DNA of 29,055 nucleotides from SCUN01 sp964343975 (lineage in GTDB: Bacteria > Acidobacteriota > Vicinamibacteria > Vicinamibacterales > SCN-69-37): NCBI GenBank assembly GCA_964343975.1, contig CAYFLU010000019.1, positions 1 to 29,055 on the forward strand, in the 5' to 3' direction. Shown one piece after another: positions 1 through 7,943 of this stretch; position 1 is the first letter of the stretch, and each line of letters opens with the position of its first letter. Under the pieces are notes generated by a model. It did no database searches. It was not told where the DNA came from and saw nothing but the letters and a program-made list of their open reading frames with translations. Position numbers and translations under genes: made by a program.

Positions 1-30
1 GGAGTTCCGGCGTCTGATACCCTGAAGAAC

Positions 31-978
31 ATGCTGATCGTCGGCATCGATGCCGGGGGTTCCAAGACCGTCTGCCAGATCGGCGATGCCGAGGGGCGGG
101 TGGTGGGCGAAGCCCGTGGGCCCGGCGCCAATCTGCAGAGCGCCGGCGAGCTCCAGGTCGAGAAGGTCTTGCACGACGTCATGAACGAGGCCCTCGCGGA
201 CCTGCCCGGCACGCCGGCGTCGATCTGCGTGGGCATGGCCGGTGTCGACCGGCCCAACGACGCCAAAGTCATGCGCGCGATGCTGCACCGCCTCTGCCGC
301 GGCTCGCGCGCGCTCATCGTGAACGACGCGTTGATCGCGCTCGAAGCCGGCGCACCGAATCGCGAGGGCATCGTCCTCATCGCCGGCACCGGATCCATTG
401 CGTACGGGCGCGATGCCCATGGTCACGCCGCGCGCGCCGGTGGATGGGGCAACGTCCTCGGGGATGAAGGCTCCGGGTTCTGGCTGGGCCGGCAGGCCCT
501 GCGCGCGGTGCTGCGCGCCGCCGATCAACGCGGCGAGCCCACCGCACTGGCTGAGCGCGTGATTGCGCATTTCAATGTCGCCCGCCCCCAAGATTTGGTG
601 CAGCCGATCTATGAAGGCGGCATGAAGCCGAAAGTGGTGGCCGCCATTGCGCCGCTCGTGGCGGCCGTCGCCGATGAGGGCGACGCCGTCGCGATCCGCA
701 TCGTCGACGCCGGTGTCGAAGAACTGGCCTCGGCTGTCGCCTCGGTCGCTCGCCGTCTGGCGCTGACCGACACATCGATTCCTGTGCCGCTGGCGGGCGG
801 CATCTTCCGTGAAGTGCCGCGCGTGCGCCGGCTCGTCCTCGAACGATTGCACGCGATTCTGCCGGCGGCTGCGCCCGCCCTGTTGACCGTGGAGCCGGCC
901 ACCGGCGCACGTCACCTCGCCACCGCGCTCCTGCACGGCGAGGTGCGCGTGCCTGTCTATTTGGATACGACCCATTGA
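31..978 (+). CDS. BadF/BadG/BcrA/BcrD-family kinase, probably N-acetylglucosamine (amino-sugar) kinase
   Basis: A 315-residue ASKHA-fold kinase expected to phosphorylate an amino sugar in the cytoplasm. The phosphate-1 loop GIDAGGSKT lies at about residues 5-13, an acidic ND pair with the phosphate-2 motif IAGTGSIAYG follows near residues 92-126, and the family signature GGWGNVLGDEGSGFWLG comes next. Family length is normal. The downstream NagB overlaps its stop (TTGA), so the two are probably translationally coupled, and MurQ converges on them; this context favours GlcNAc or MurNAc over the benzoyl-CoA-reductase activators of the same superfamily. The frame stays open to the left window edge, so an earlier start cannot be excluded, but ATG at 31 places the phosphate loop where it belongs. 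Family is firm; substrate is inferred. Confidence 0.85.
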   Translation: MLIVGIDAGGSKTVCQIGDAEGRVVGEARGPGANLQSAGELQVEKVLHDVMNEALADLPGTPASICVGMAGVDRPNDAKVMRAMLHRLCRGSRALIVNDALIALEAGAPNREGIVLIAGTGSIAYGRDAHGHAARAGGWGNVLGDEGSGFWLGRQALRAVLRAADQRGEPTALAERVIAHFNVARPQDLVQPIYEGGMKPKVVAAIAPLVAAVADEGDAVAIRIVDAGVEELASAVASVARRLALTDTSIPVPLAGGIFREVPRVRRLVLERLHAILPAAAPALLTVEPATGARHLATALLHGEVRVPVYLDTTH

Positions 979-1709
979 TTCAGACTGTGATTCACACCAC
1001 GCCGCGCGCGGCCGCTGAAGCGGTGGCGCAGTTTCTGGCCGATTGCCTCGAAGAAGATCCGGCGCTCGTGATGGGCCTGCCGACCGGCCGCACGCCGGTC
1101 GACATGTACCGCCACCTCGTGCGCCTGCACCGGCAAGGCCGCGCGGATTTCTCGCGCGCGACGACCTTCAACCTCGACGAGTTCGTCGGCATCGATCACA
1201 CGCATCCGGGCAGCTATCACGCCTTCATGGCGCGGCATCTGTTTGCGCACGTCAACCTCCGTGCGGATCGCGTGCATCTGCCGGACGGCATGGCGAAACA
1301 GCCCGGCGCCGAAGCCGCACGCTACGACGCGCTCATCGCGGCGGCCGGCGGCCTGGACGTCGCGGTGCTGGGCATCGGTGCGAACGGTCACATCGGATTC
1401 AACGAACCGGCGAAAACCCTCCCGTCCGGAACGAATGTGGTCACGCTGACTTCGCCGTCGCGCGCCTCGAACGCGGGCGCGTTCGGCGGCGTCACGGCGC
1501 GTGTGCCGCGCCGCGCCATTTCGATGGGTGTCGGAACGATTCTCTCGGCGCGGCACGTGGTGTTGCTCGCCACCGGCGAGGGCAAAGCGGCCATTGTGAA
1601 ACGGGCGCTCCGGGGGCCAGTGACGACGATGGTGCCGGCATCGCTGCTGCAGGTGCATCCGCGCGCAGTCGTAGTGCTGGACCGCGCGGCGGCGTCCGGG
1701 TTGCGGTAG
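975..1709 (+). CDS. nagB: Glucosamine-6-phosphate deaminase
   Basis: Converts glucosamine-6-phosphate to fructose-6-phosphate and ammonia, feeding recycled amino sugars into glycolysis. Visible motifs: the phosphate-binding LPTGRTPVDMY (35-45), FNLDEFVG (65-72) with the catalytic Asp-Glu pair, and GIGANGHIGFNEP (about 133-145) with the active-site His and Glu. The residue aligned with Asp141 of the E. coli enzyme is Asn here; I believe short NagB proteins of other phyla can also carry Asn there, but I cannot check. At 244 residues it is a little shorter than E. coli NagB (266), lacking part of the C-terminal tail. The start is TTG at 975, overlapping the kinase stop by four bases; no in-frame ATG fits as well. 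6-phosphogluconolactonase is less likely because of the NEP motif. Confidence 0.88.
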   Translation: MIQTVIHTTPRAAAEAVAQFLADCLEEDPALVMGLPTGRTPVDMYRHLVRLHRQGRADFSRATTFNLDEFVGIDHTHPGSYHAFMARHLFAHVNLRADRVHLPDGMAKQPGAEAARYDALIAAAGGLDVAVLGIGANGHIGFNEPAKTLPSGTNVVTLTSPSRASNAGAFGGVTARVPRRAISMGVGTILSARHVVLLATGEGKAAIVKRALRGPVTTMVPASLLQVHPRAVVVLDRAAASGLR

Positions 1710-1716
1710 GGCAGCG

Positions 1717-2676
1717 CTACTTCTTCGTGGGCAGGTTGCCGGCGAGCAAGGCGCGCAGCCGCGGCTCGATGTCTTCGCCGATCGCTTCGCGCACGAGGTC
1801 GTTCGACTGACGGAGGCGCTTGGTCGCGGCCGTCGCCGACAACCCGGCCTTTTGCATCACGATCGCGACCTTCACGTTCCACTTCGACTTCTTCAGCAAC
1901 TCGGCGGCCGCCACGTCGTCGATGCCCGTGACAACCATCACGATGCGCTTCGCGCGATCCTTGAGCTTCTCGGATCCCGTGCGGACGTCCACCATGAGGT
2001 TGCCGTAGGTCTTGCCGATGCGCACCATCGAGATCGTGGTGAGCATGTTCAGGACCATCTTGGTGGCCGTTCCGGCCTTGAGACGCGTCGAACCGGCGAT
2101 CACTTCGGGACCGACCGACGGCGCGATGATCAAATCGACATAGTTCTGCAGATCGGCGCCCGGCCAGCAGGTGACAAAGATGATGCGGGCTCCGACCTTG
2201 CGGCCGCCCGTCAGCGCACCGCGCACGAACTGCGTGATGCCGCTGGCGCTCACGCCGACGATCACGTCGCGCTTGTTGACGCGCAGCCGCGCGACCGCGC
2301 GCGTGCCTTCTTCGTAGTTGTCTTCGACGCCTTCTTTGGCCTTAAAGACAGCATCCTGGCCGCCGGCCATGATGCCCTGCACGAGTTCCGGCGGTGTGCC
2401 GAACGTCGGCGGCATCTCAGCCGCTTCGACGATGCCGAGGCGACCGCTCGTGCCCGCGCCGACGAGAAAGAGCCGGCCCTTCTTCTTGAGGGCGCCCGCG
2501 ATGATCTCGACGCCATGCGCGATGCGCTCGCGTTCTTTGGCGACGGCGGCGACCACTTTACGGTCTTCGTTGACGACGAGATCGACGATGTCGAGGGACG
2601 ACATCTTGTCGATGGCGAGCGAGGCCTCGTTAATGGCCTCGGTGGGCAGCGATTGCCACTTCGACTGATACGCCAT
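1717..2676 (-). CDS. murQ: N-acetylmuramic acid 6-phosphate etherase
   Basis: Cleaves the lactyl ether of MurNAc-6-phosphate to give GlcNAc-6-phosphate and D-lactate during cell-wall recycling. The 319-residue protein has the SIS sugar-isomerase fold: GRLFLVGAGTSGRLG around residues 87-101, the catalytic-Glu segment EAAEMPPTFGTPPE just after, the second acidic motif KEGVEDN, and GVSASGITQFV. The C-terminal helical part typical of MurQ is present. The gene converges on nagB with only 7 bases between the stops, and diverges from xerD with a 28-bp gap. No clear Shine-Dalgarno sequence precedes the ATG. Together with the kinase and NagB it makes a partial recycling route; NagA deacetylase, needed between MurQ and NagB, is not in the window. 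Confidence 0.95.
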   Translation of the reverse strand: MAYQSKWQSLPTEAINEASLAIDKMSSLDIVDLVVNEDRKVVAAVAKERERIAHGVEIIAGALKKKGRLFLVGAGTSGRLGIVEAAEMPPTFGTPPELVQGIMAGGQDAVFKAKEGVEDNYEEGTRAVARLRVNKRDVIVGVSASGITQFVRGALTGGRKVGARIIFVTCWPGADLQNYVDLIIAPSVGPEVIAGSTRLKAGTATKMVLNMLTTISMVRIGKTYGNLMVDVRTGSEKLKDRAKRIVMVVTGIDDVAAAELLKKSKWNVKVAIVMQKAGLSATAATKRLRQSNDLVREAIGEDIEPRLRALLAGNLPTKK

Positions 2677-2692
2677 GGCAGAAGCGTAACGT

Positions 2693-2698
2693 TATCAT
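2693..2698 (+). promoter_or_regulatory. Possible -10 element for a leaderless xerD transcript
   Basis: TATCAT matches the -10 consensus at five of six positions and lies exactly six bases upstream of the xerD GTG, the spacing that would place the transcription start on the start codon itself. An 8-bp palindrome, TAACGTTA (2687-2694), overlaps it. No -35 match is seen at 17-18 bp. On the opposite strand a weaker TANNNT hexamer (2683-2688) sits six bases before murQ ATG. Confidence 0.35.
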
Positions 2699-2704
2699 GG
2701 GCGC

Positions 2705-3580
2705 GTGATCGACACGTATCTCCGGCACCTCGAAGTGGCTCGGCGACTCGCGCCGAACTCGCTCGAGGCCTACAGCCGAGACCTCGCGCGCCTGGCCGCA
2801 TTCGCCGACTCGCGGAAGACGCGGGTCGAGAGCCTGACGCTCGCGGATCTCGAAGCGTTCGTGCGGTCGCTCATGACGTCCGGGTTGTCGCCCACATCCA
2901 CCGCGCGGATCATCGCCGGCGCACGCGGGTTCTACAAATTCCTCCGCCTCAACGGCACGATCGCGGCCAATCCGGCCGAGGATTTGCGCAGCCCACGCAC
3001 CTTTCGTGCACTCCCGAAGTTCCTCACCGTGGATGACGTCGAAGCGTTGCTGGCCGCGCCCGACCCGACGCACCCCCGCGGCCTGCGCGACAAGGCGCTC
3101 ATCGAATTGCTCTATGCCACCGGCGTACGCGTGTCCGAACTGGTGGGGCTGCGGGTGTCGGACGTCCGCGTGCAGGAAGGCTTTCTCAAGACGATGGGCA
3201 AGGGCAGTAAGGAGCGGATCGTGCCGATCGGCGACGAAGCCACGCGCTGGGTCTCGGCCTATCTCACCACCGGCCGGCCCGCGCTCGTGAAGAAGCGCGA
3301 CGTGCCGTGGCTGTTCCTGAACGCGCGCGGCCAGCGCCTCTCACGCGTCGGGTTCTGGAAAGGACTCAAGGCCTACGGCCGCAAGGCGGGCATCCGCAGT
3401 CCGCTGAGTCCGCACGTGCTGCGCCACTCCTTTGCCACGCACTTGCTCGACCGCGGCGCGGATCTGCGTGCGATTCAGGCCATGCTCGGGCACGCCAATC
3501 TCTCGACCACCCAGATCTACACGCACGTCCTCGAGGCCCGGCTGCGCAGCGTCTACGACCGCTTTCATCCGCGGTCGTAG
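2705..3580 (+). CDS. xerD: Site-specific tyrosine recombinase XerD (chromosome dimer resolution)
   Basis: A 291-residue tyrosine recombinase that resolves chromosome dimers at dif with a partner Xer protein, normally under FtsK control. A SAM-like core-binding N-terminal domain (about 1-95) precedes the catalytic domain, whose residues are all visible: Arg142 (ATGVRVSEL), Lys166 (MGKGSK), His237 and Arg240 (SPHVLRHSFATH), His263 (LGHANLSTTQ) and the nucleophile Tyr272 (IYTHV). The SPHVLRHSFATHLLDRGADLR stretch reads closer to XerD than XerC. The start is GTG at 2705; no Shine-Dalgarno is visible and a -10-like hexamer sits six bases upstream. There is no integrase-like context (no tRNA, phage or cargo genes), so this is the housekeeping enzyme rather than a mobile-element integrase. 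Confidence 0.92.
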   Translation: MIDTYLRHLEVARRLAPNSLEAYSRDLARLAAFADSRKTRVESLTLADLEAFVRSLMTSGLSPTSTARIIAGARGFYKFLRLNGTIAANPAEDLRSPRTFRALPKFLTVDDVEALLAAPDPTHPRGLRDKALIELLYATGVRVSELVGLRVSDVRVQEGFLKTMGKGSKERIVPIGDEATRWVSAYLTTGRPALVKKRDVPWLFLNARGQRLSRVGFWKGLKAYGRKAGIRSPLSPHVLRHSFATHLLDRGADLRAIQAMLGHANLSTTQIYTHVLEARLRSVYDRFHPRS

Positions 3581-3582
3581 GC

Positions 3583-5415
3583 ATGGTACCGTTGGCCTCG
3601 ATGCGGCGAGCAATTCACACAGCGGCGGCCGTGCTGGCCGCCGTTGCTGCGTACGTCGGTGTGACGCTCCCGCCGCGCCACCTCACATTTCCTGCGCCGC
3701 CACCGACGACCATCGCCGGGGCGTACCACATTCACACCACACGCTCCGACGGCAAGATTTCCCCCGACGCGGTGGCGGCGGCGGCCGCCCGCGCCGGGCT
3801 GCGCTTTGCCATCCTCACCGATCACGGTGATGCCACCCGCGTGCCGGATCCGCCACGCTACGTCGACGGCGTGCTGCTCATCGACGCCGTCGAGATCAGC
3901 GCCGTCGAAGGTCACATCGTCGCGCTCGGCCTGAACGGCGCAGCGCCGTACCGGCTCGCTGGCGACGCACGCGACGTCATCGACGACGTGCATCGGCTCG
4001 GCGGAATGGCGATCGTGGCGCATCCGGATTCTCCGCGGCCGGAACTGCGCTGGCGTGTCGCGGGCGGGGGTGGTCGTGGCGGCGGACCGAATGGTCCGGG
4101 CGGACCAGCGAATGCCGCCGATCTGCTGAACGCCGACGGAATCGAATGGCTCAACGCCGACAGCGAGCGCCGCGACGAGTCCTGGCCGCGCCTGTTGAAC
4201 GCGGTGCTGCATTTGCCGGTCAGGCCGGCCGAAACGTTCACGACCTTTCTCGAGCGGCCGGCCGCATCGATGCGGCGGTGGGACACGGCATTGCGGCGGC
4301 GCACGCTCGTCGGGGTGAGCGGCGCGGATGCACACGGCCCGATCGCCGGCCTGTACACCGCAATCTTCAAGAGCCTCGCGCAGGTGGTCCAGTTGAACGA
4401 GGGCGTGTCCGGCGACGCGGCCCGCGATGCCGATGCCGTACTCGGCGCCCTCCGCTCGGGTCGCACCTTCAGCGTCGTGACCGGCATCGGCTCGGTCGTG
4501 ACGCCCGAGTTGACCGCCAGCGACAACACCCATCGCGCGGGTATCGGCGACCACCTGACGCGTGTGGACACGTCGTCTGGTGACGTGCATGTGCGCGCCT
4601 CGGTCCCTGGCGCCAGTCAGGCTCGCCTCGTCATTCGCCACAACGATCGCGTCGTCGCCGAAGGGCAGGGCATCGTGGACGTGCCCGGCGCGGCCGAGCC
4701 GGGCGCGTATCGGCTCGAGGCGTGGCTTGGCGATCATCGCGTGCCGTGGATCGTCACGAACCCGGTGTACGTGGATCCCCCGGGCGATGCGACGAATGCG
4801 CCCACGCCCGCGAGGCCGGCGCCCCCGCCCGCGGCGTTACAGAAGACCGCCGATACCGTGGCGCTTCCGTACGGCGGCGCGTGGGCGAGCGAACATAGCG
4901 CCGCCTCGAACGGCACGCTCGCCGCTGGCGCGACGCCCGATGCCGTGGAGTGGCACTGGCAGTTGGGCACGTCTCAACCCGCGACGGAGTTCTCGGCGGC
5001 GGCGCATCCCGTGCAGGACGGCGCCGACACGTTCGACCGCATCGAATTCACTGCGAGCGCCGACGCCCCGATGCGGATGTGGGTGCAATTCAGGATGCCC
5101 GGCGCCGGCGACCAGCGTTGGGGCCGCTCGATCTATCTCGACGCCACGCCGCGCCATGTCGTCGTGCGCATGTCGGAGCTGACGCCGCAAGGGTTCAGTG
5201 CCACGCGACGGCCGTTGGTGGCCAAGATCAAAGCGCTGTTGCTCGTGGTCGATACGCTGCACACGCCGCCGGGGCGTGGTGGCGTGGTGCACCTGTCAGA
5301 GGTGCAGTTGCTCCGCAGCGAACCGGTGTCAGGTCCGAACGGTCAGCAGGAGATACGAGGCCCCCGCGAGGAACAACAGGTTGGGCGCCCAGGCCGCCAG
5401 GGTGGCCGGCAGTAG
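3583..5415 (+). CDS. Secreted or membrane-anchored PHP-domain metallophosphoesterase
   Basis: A 610-residue protein with a short hydrophobic N-terminal segment (about residues 9-27, AAAVLAAVAAYVGV), so probably exported. The PHP domain follows: HIH (His49, His51), SDG, TDHGD (Asp80, His81), Glu104 with EGH (His111), VAHPD (His147, Asp149) and GADAHG (Asp249, His251), the usual metal ligands. A Gly-rich insert lies around 164-180. The C-terminal 300 residues look beta-rich and resemble a carbohydrate-binding or jelly-roll module, but I cannot name the family. The gene begins two bases after xerD. The open frame extends upstream inside xerD, so ATG at 3583 (or 3601) was chosen. The last 28 codons overlap lptFG antisense and look like an appended low-complexity tail. 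Substrate unknown. Confidence 0.8.
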   Translation: MVPLASMRRAIHTAAAVLAAVAAYVGVTLPPRHLTFPAPPPTTIAGAYHIHTTRSDGKISPDAVAAAAARAGLRFAILTDHGDATRVPDPPRYVDGVLLIDAVEISAVEGHIVALGLNGAAPYRLAGDARDVIDDVHRLGGMAIVAHPDSPRPELRWRVAGGGGRGGGPNGPGGPANAADLLNADGIEWLNADSERRDESWPRLLNAVLHLPVRPAETFTTFLERPAASMRRWDTALRRRTLVGVSGADAHGPIAGLYTAIFKSLAQVVQLNEGVSGDAARDADAVLGALRSGRTFSVVTGIGSVVTPELTASDNTHRAGIGDHLTRVDTSSGDVHVRASVPGASQARLVIRHNDRVVAEGQGIVDVPGAAEPGAYRLEAWLGDHRVPWIVTNPVYVDPPGDATNAPTPARPAPPPAALQKTADTVALPYGGAWASEHSAASNGTLAAGATPDAVEWHWQLGTSQPATEFSAAAHPVQDGADTFDRIEFTASADAPMRMWVQFRMPGAGDQRWGRSIYLDATPRHVVVRMSELTPQGFSATRRPLVAKIKALLLVVDTLHTPPGRGGVVHLSEVQLLRSEPVSGPNGQQEIRGPREEQQVGRPGRQGGRQ

Positions 5416-7644
5416 CTCCGCGGCACCGAGGAAGCCGAAGGCCGTAAACGCAATCTGATACGCGAAGCTCAGCGCGATAGCGAGACCAATGCCGTAGAGC
5501 GCGCCCCGTTTGCCGGTGGTGACCCCGAGCGGCAACGCAATCAACGTCATCACGAGCGTCATCAGGGGCGCGGCGATCTTGCGTTGCAGGTCCATCTGAT
5601 ACGTGACGACGTTGAGGTCATTGGCCTTGAGGTCGCGGATGTACTGCTGCAACTGGCCGACCGTCATCGACTGCGCTTCAGATTGATCGGTTTCGAAGTA
5701 CTTCGCGGAATCCAGCTTCAGGGACCGCCGTTTGAAGGTCTCGCGCTTCGTCCCCGTGCGCTCGAACGTCTGCGTCCAGCCCGGCCCACCGGTCCAGCCG
5801 GCACGCGTCAACTGCGCGCGGTCCACGTAGGTGTGGCGCTCCACCTGGAACCCGTCTTTCGACACCTCGTAGACCGACAGCTTAAGAAACACGCGCTGTT
5901 TGGGCGCATAGTTCTCGTAGTAGTAATAACGCCCGTCGGTGCCGACCATCCAGTGGTGCTTCGTCAGGTCGACGGTTTCCGGTGCCTTGCCGCGGAACTG
6001 GCCATCGAGCACCATGGCCTTCTTGTTGGCGTCGGCCATCACGTATTCCTCGAGGCCGAACAAGACGCCGCTCCAGAGCGCGGCGAACACGAGCAACGGG
6101 CCGGCCAGCCGGTACAGGCTGATGCCGCAGGCCCGCATCACCGTGAGTTCGGTGGTCTTGCTGAGCGTGCCGATCGTGACGAGCACCGCCACGAGAATCG
6201 CGATCGGAATCAGGTAGTAGACATACTGCGGCGTCGAGTACCACAGGAAATCGAGCAGCATCCCGGTCGTCGCATTCGACTTGAAGAGCTTGTCCGAGAG
6301 GTCGACGATCGTGCCGATGTAGAAGAGCCCCAGCAGGCCGACGAACGCCAGCGACACCACCGAAAGGTACTGCCGCATCACGTAGAGATCGAGCAGCTTG
6401 GGACGGGGAAGTCCGACGTCGGCGATCTTCACGACCACGACGGGCTTCTTCCCCTGCGCGGCCTGCGCCTGCCCTTCGGGCGTGAACCGGGCGAACCACG
6501 CCGACACGCTCGCCGGCAGCTTCAGGCCGACCGAGCGCTCGGCGTTGGCGGAGCGCCACCAGATCATCGCCAGCGCGCCGGGCCCCAGCACCAGGTTCGG
6601 CACCCACCGCGCCAGATACGCCGGGAAATACAGCCCCTTCGCCAGCGACTCGAAGATCTGCATCAGCCCGTAATAGACAAAGATCAGCGCCAGGCCGAGG
6701 GCGAAACTCGCGAACTTGCCGTCCTTGCGGGTGTGGATACCGACGGCCACGCCCAGGAGGCCCATCACCAGGCACGCCACCGGGAACGAGAACTTCTGGT
6801 GAATCGCAATGACGGTCGGATGCGTGGAATCGCCGCGCTTGATCTCGTCAGCCTGTTCGGCCTTCAGCTCGGCAATCGTCATCTCATGGATGCCGGGGAT
6901 GATCTGGACTTTCGGAAAGACCTCGGCCGGATCGATCTGGTAGCGCTCGGTGCTGCTCGGCAGATCCGCGGCGTCGTACACGCCCGCTTCGCGCGCCGGC
7001 GACCGTTTGCTGATGTGGCCCTGCAACAGGATCTCGACCCGGCTTTGCTCCTTGTCGATGATCAGGCGGCCCTCGTCGGCCAGGACCAAGGTCGGCAAAC
7101 CGGCGTTGGATGTGGTGGCCAGCAGGACCTTTTCCCACATGCCGTCCGGGCGGGCGGCCGAGACGTAGATGACCTTGCCGGGAAACCCTTGATAGAAAAC
7201 GCCCGGCTTCACCTCGGACGCGGCTTTCTGAACCAGCAACTGGCCGGTGACCCGAATGAACGTCTTGTTGCCGGCCGGAATGGCCTCGATCATCACGTAG
7301 AGGGTGGCCAGCGCCACCGCCGTGGCCATGATGAGGGCCGGGCGTAACATCCGCCACAGGCTCACACCGCATGCGAGGAGCGCCACGGCCTCGCGGTCCG
7401 CCGACAGCCGTCCGAGGGCAATCAGGATTCCGATCAGGAACGCCATCGGCAGCGTGATGCCGAGGGCTTGGGGCAACAGGTTGATCAGCAGGTAGACGAC
7501 GGTGCCGACCGGTGCGCCCTTGGTCAGCAGGTTCTGGGCCTGCAGCATCATCGGCTGCACGGCAAAGAGGAACGTCAGCACCGCCAGTGCCAGGCAAAAC
7601 GGCAGGATCGTCTCGCGAATGACGTAGCGGTCGAGCGTCTTCAT
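5329..7644 (-). CDS. Single-chain LptF-LptG LPS export permease (tandem YjgP/YjgQ fusion)
   Basis: Inner-membrane permease of the LptB2FG complex, which extracts lipopolysaccharide and passes it to LptC/LptA. The protein is 771 residues, about twice the usual 350-390. It contains two complete permease halves. Half 1 (1-368) starts MKTLDRYVIRETILPF and has three TM segments, a periplasmic beta-domain (about 130-265) and three more TM segments. A linker (about 369-412) contains an Ala/Gln/Gly-rich stretch. Half 2 (413-771) restarts with LLDLYVMRQYL and repeats the same plan. Both halves keep the cytoplasmic coupling segment: REAVALLACGVSLWRML (84-100) and ELTVMRACGISLYRL (499-513), the surface that binds LptB. 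The ATG at 7644 was chosen over an upstream ATG because it gives the family N-terminus. No strong Shine-Dalgarno is seen. LptB and LptCA are encoded 17-20 kb away. Confidence 0.93.
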   Translation of the reverse strand: MKTLDRYVIRETILPFCLALAVLTFLFAVQPMMLQAQNLLTKGAPVGTVVYLLINLLPQALGITLPMAFLIGILIALGRLSADREAVALLACGVSLWRMLRPALIMATAVALATLYVMIEAIPAGNKTFIRVTGQLLVQKAASEVKPGVFYQGFPGKVIYVSAARPDGMWEKVLLATTSNAGLPTLVLADEGRLIIDKEQSRVEILLQGHISKRSPAREAGVYDAADLPSSTERYQIDPAEVFPKVQIIPGIHEMTIAELKAEQADEIKRGDSTHPTVIAIHQKFSFPVACLVMGLLGVAVGIHTRKDGKFASFALGLALIFVYYGLMQIFESLAKGLYFPAYLARWVPNLVLGPGALAMIWWRSANAERSVGLKLPASVSAWFARFTPEGQAQAAQGKKPVVVVKIADVGLPRPKLLDLYVMRQYLSVVSLAFVGLLGLFYIGTIVDLSDKLFKSNATTGMLLDFLWYSTPQYVYYLIPIAILVAVLVTIGTLSKTTELTVMRACGISLYRLAGPLLVFAALWSGVLFGLEEYVMADANKKAMVLDGQFRGKAPETVDLTKHHWMVGTDGRYYYYENYAPKQRVFLKLSVYEVSKDGFQVERHTYVDRAQLTRAGWTGGPGWTQTFERTGTKRETFKRRSLKLDSAKYFETDQSEAQSMTVGQLQQYIRDLKANDLNVVTYQMDLQRKIAAPLMTLVMTLIALPLGVTTGKRGALYGIGLAIALSFAYQIAFTAFGFLGAAELLPATLAAWAPNLLFLAGASYLLLTVRT

Positions 7645-7724
7645 CTCGGGCAGAGCCACGATAGCAGATCGCCAGATTCGGCCCCCACAAAACATCCACA
7701 GGGTGATTTCAGATCGCATACCGG

Positions 7725-7772
7725 TAACGTCTGATAATATATGTTATGTAAACTAATAAGCGTTATTGGCTT
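7725..7772. promoter_or_regulatory. AT-rich island, probable lptFG promoter/operator region
   Basis: About 48 bp of strongly AT-biased sequence in an otherwise GC-rich window. It includes the inverted repeat AATAAGCGTTATT (arms of 5 bp around GCG) and flanking TAACG/CGTTA halves. On the minus strand there is a TTGAAG hexamer followed by several TA-rich -10-like hexamers, but no pairing with good spacing, so no exact promoter is assigned. Confidence 0.4.
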
Positions 7773-7859
7773 CAAGGTAGCGCCCAGATGCCCGCCAAAT
7801 CGCGTTCGCCACTTATAACTGAAAGCACTGCTGGCCCACCTCTTCGGACGTCACCCGCC

Positions 7860-7883
7860 GACGCGTGGACGCGTCGACGCGCC
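7860..7883. repeat. Three tandem 8-bp GACGCGNN units
   Basis: Three adjacent octamers, GACGCGTG, GACGCGTC and GACGCGCC, differ only in their last two bases. They lie in the intergenic gap between the AT-rich island and the parAB terminator. The 8-bp period is close to but not equal to a helical turn. It may be an operator or a chance GC-rich microrepeat. Confidence 0.6.
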
Positions 7884-7910
7884 CACAAACGTGGTCGCAG
7901 AAGATGCGAT

Positions 7911-7943
7911 CAAAAAGAAAAGGCGCCGCATCTCTGCGGCGCC
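7911..7943 (-). terminator. Rho-independent terminator of the parAB unit
   Basis: A perfect 9-bp stem (7922-7930 with 7935-7943) closes a TCTC/GAGA tetraloop. On the minus strand it is followed by a T-rich run, TTTTCTTTTTG. It begins 27 bases past the parB stop. Confidence 0.88.

Noticed and set aside
1..25. C-terminal fragment of an upstream gene (stops at 15-17 and 23-25 in two frames)
   Set aside because: Too short to recognise or assign.
2705..3580. Integrase of a mobile element
   Set aside because: XerD-like motifs, core-gene neighbours, and no tRNA, att repeats or phage genes.
3565..4737. 390-codon open frame on the minus strand
   Set aside because: Antisense to the PHP gene, whose metal-binding motifs are intact.
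4952..4968. Second sigma-54-like sequence TGGCAC...TTGG
   Set aside because: Spacing is off, the -12 GC is missing, and it is inside the PHP gene.
5584..7347. 587-codon open frame on the plus strand
   Set aside because: Antisense to lptFG with Arg/His/Gln-rich composition and no motifs.
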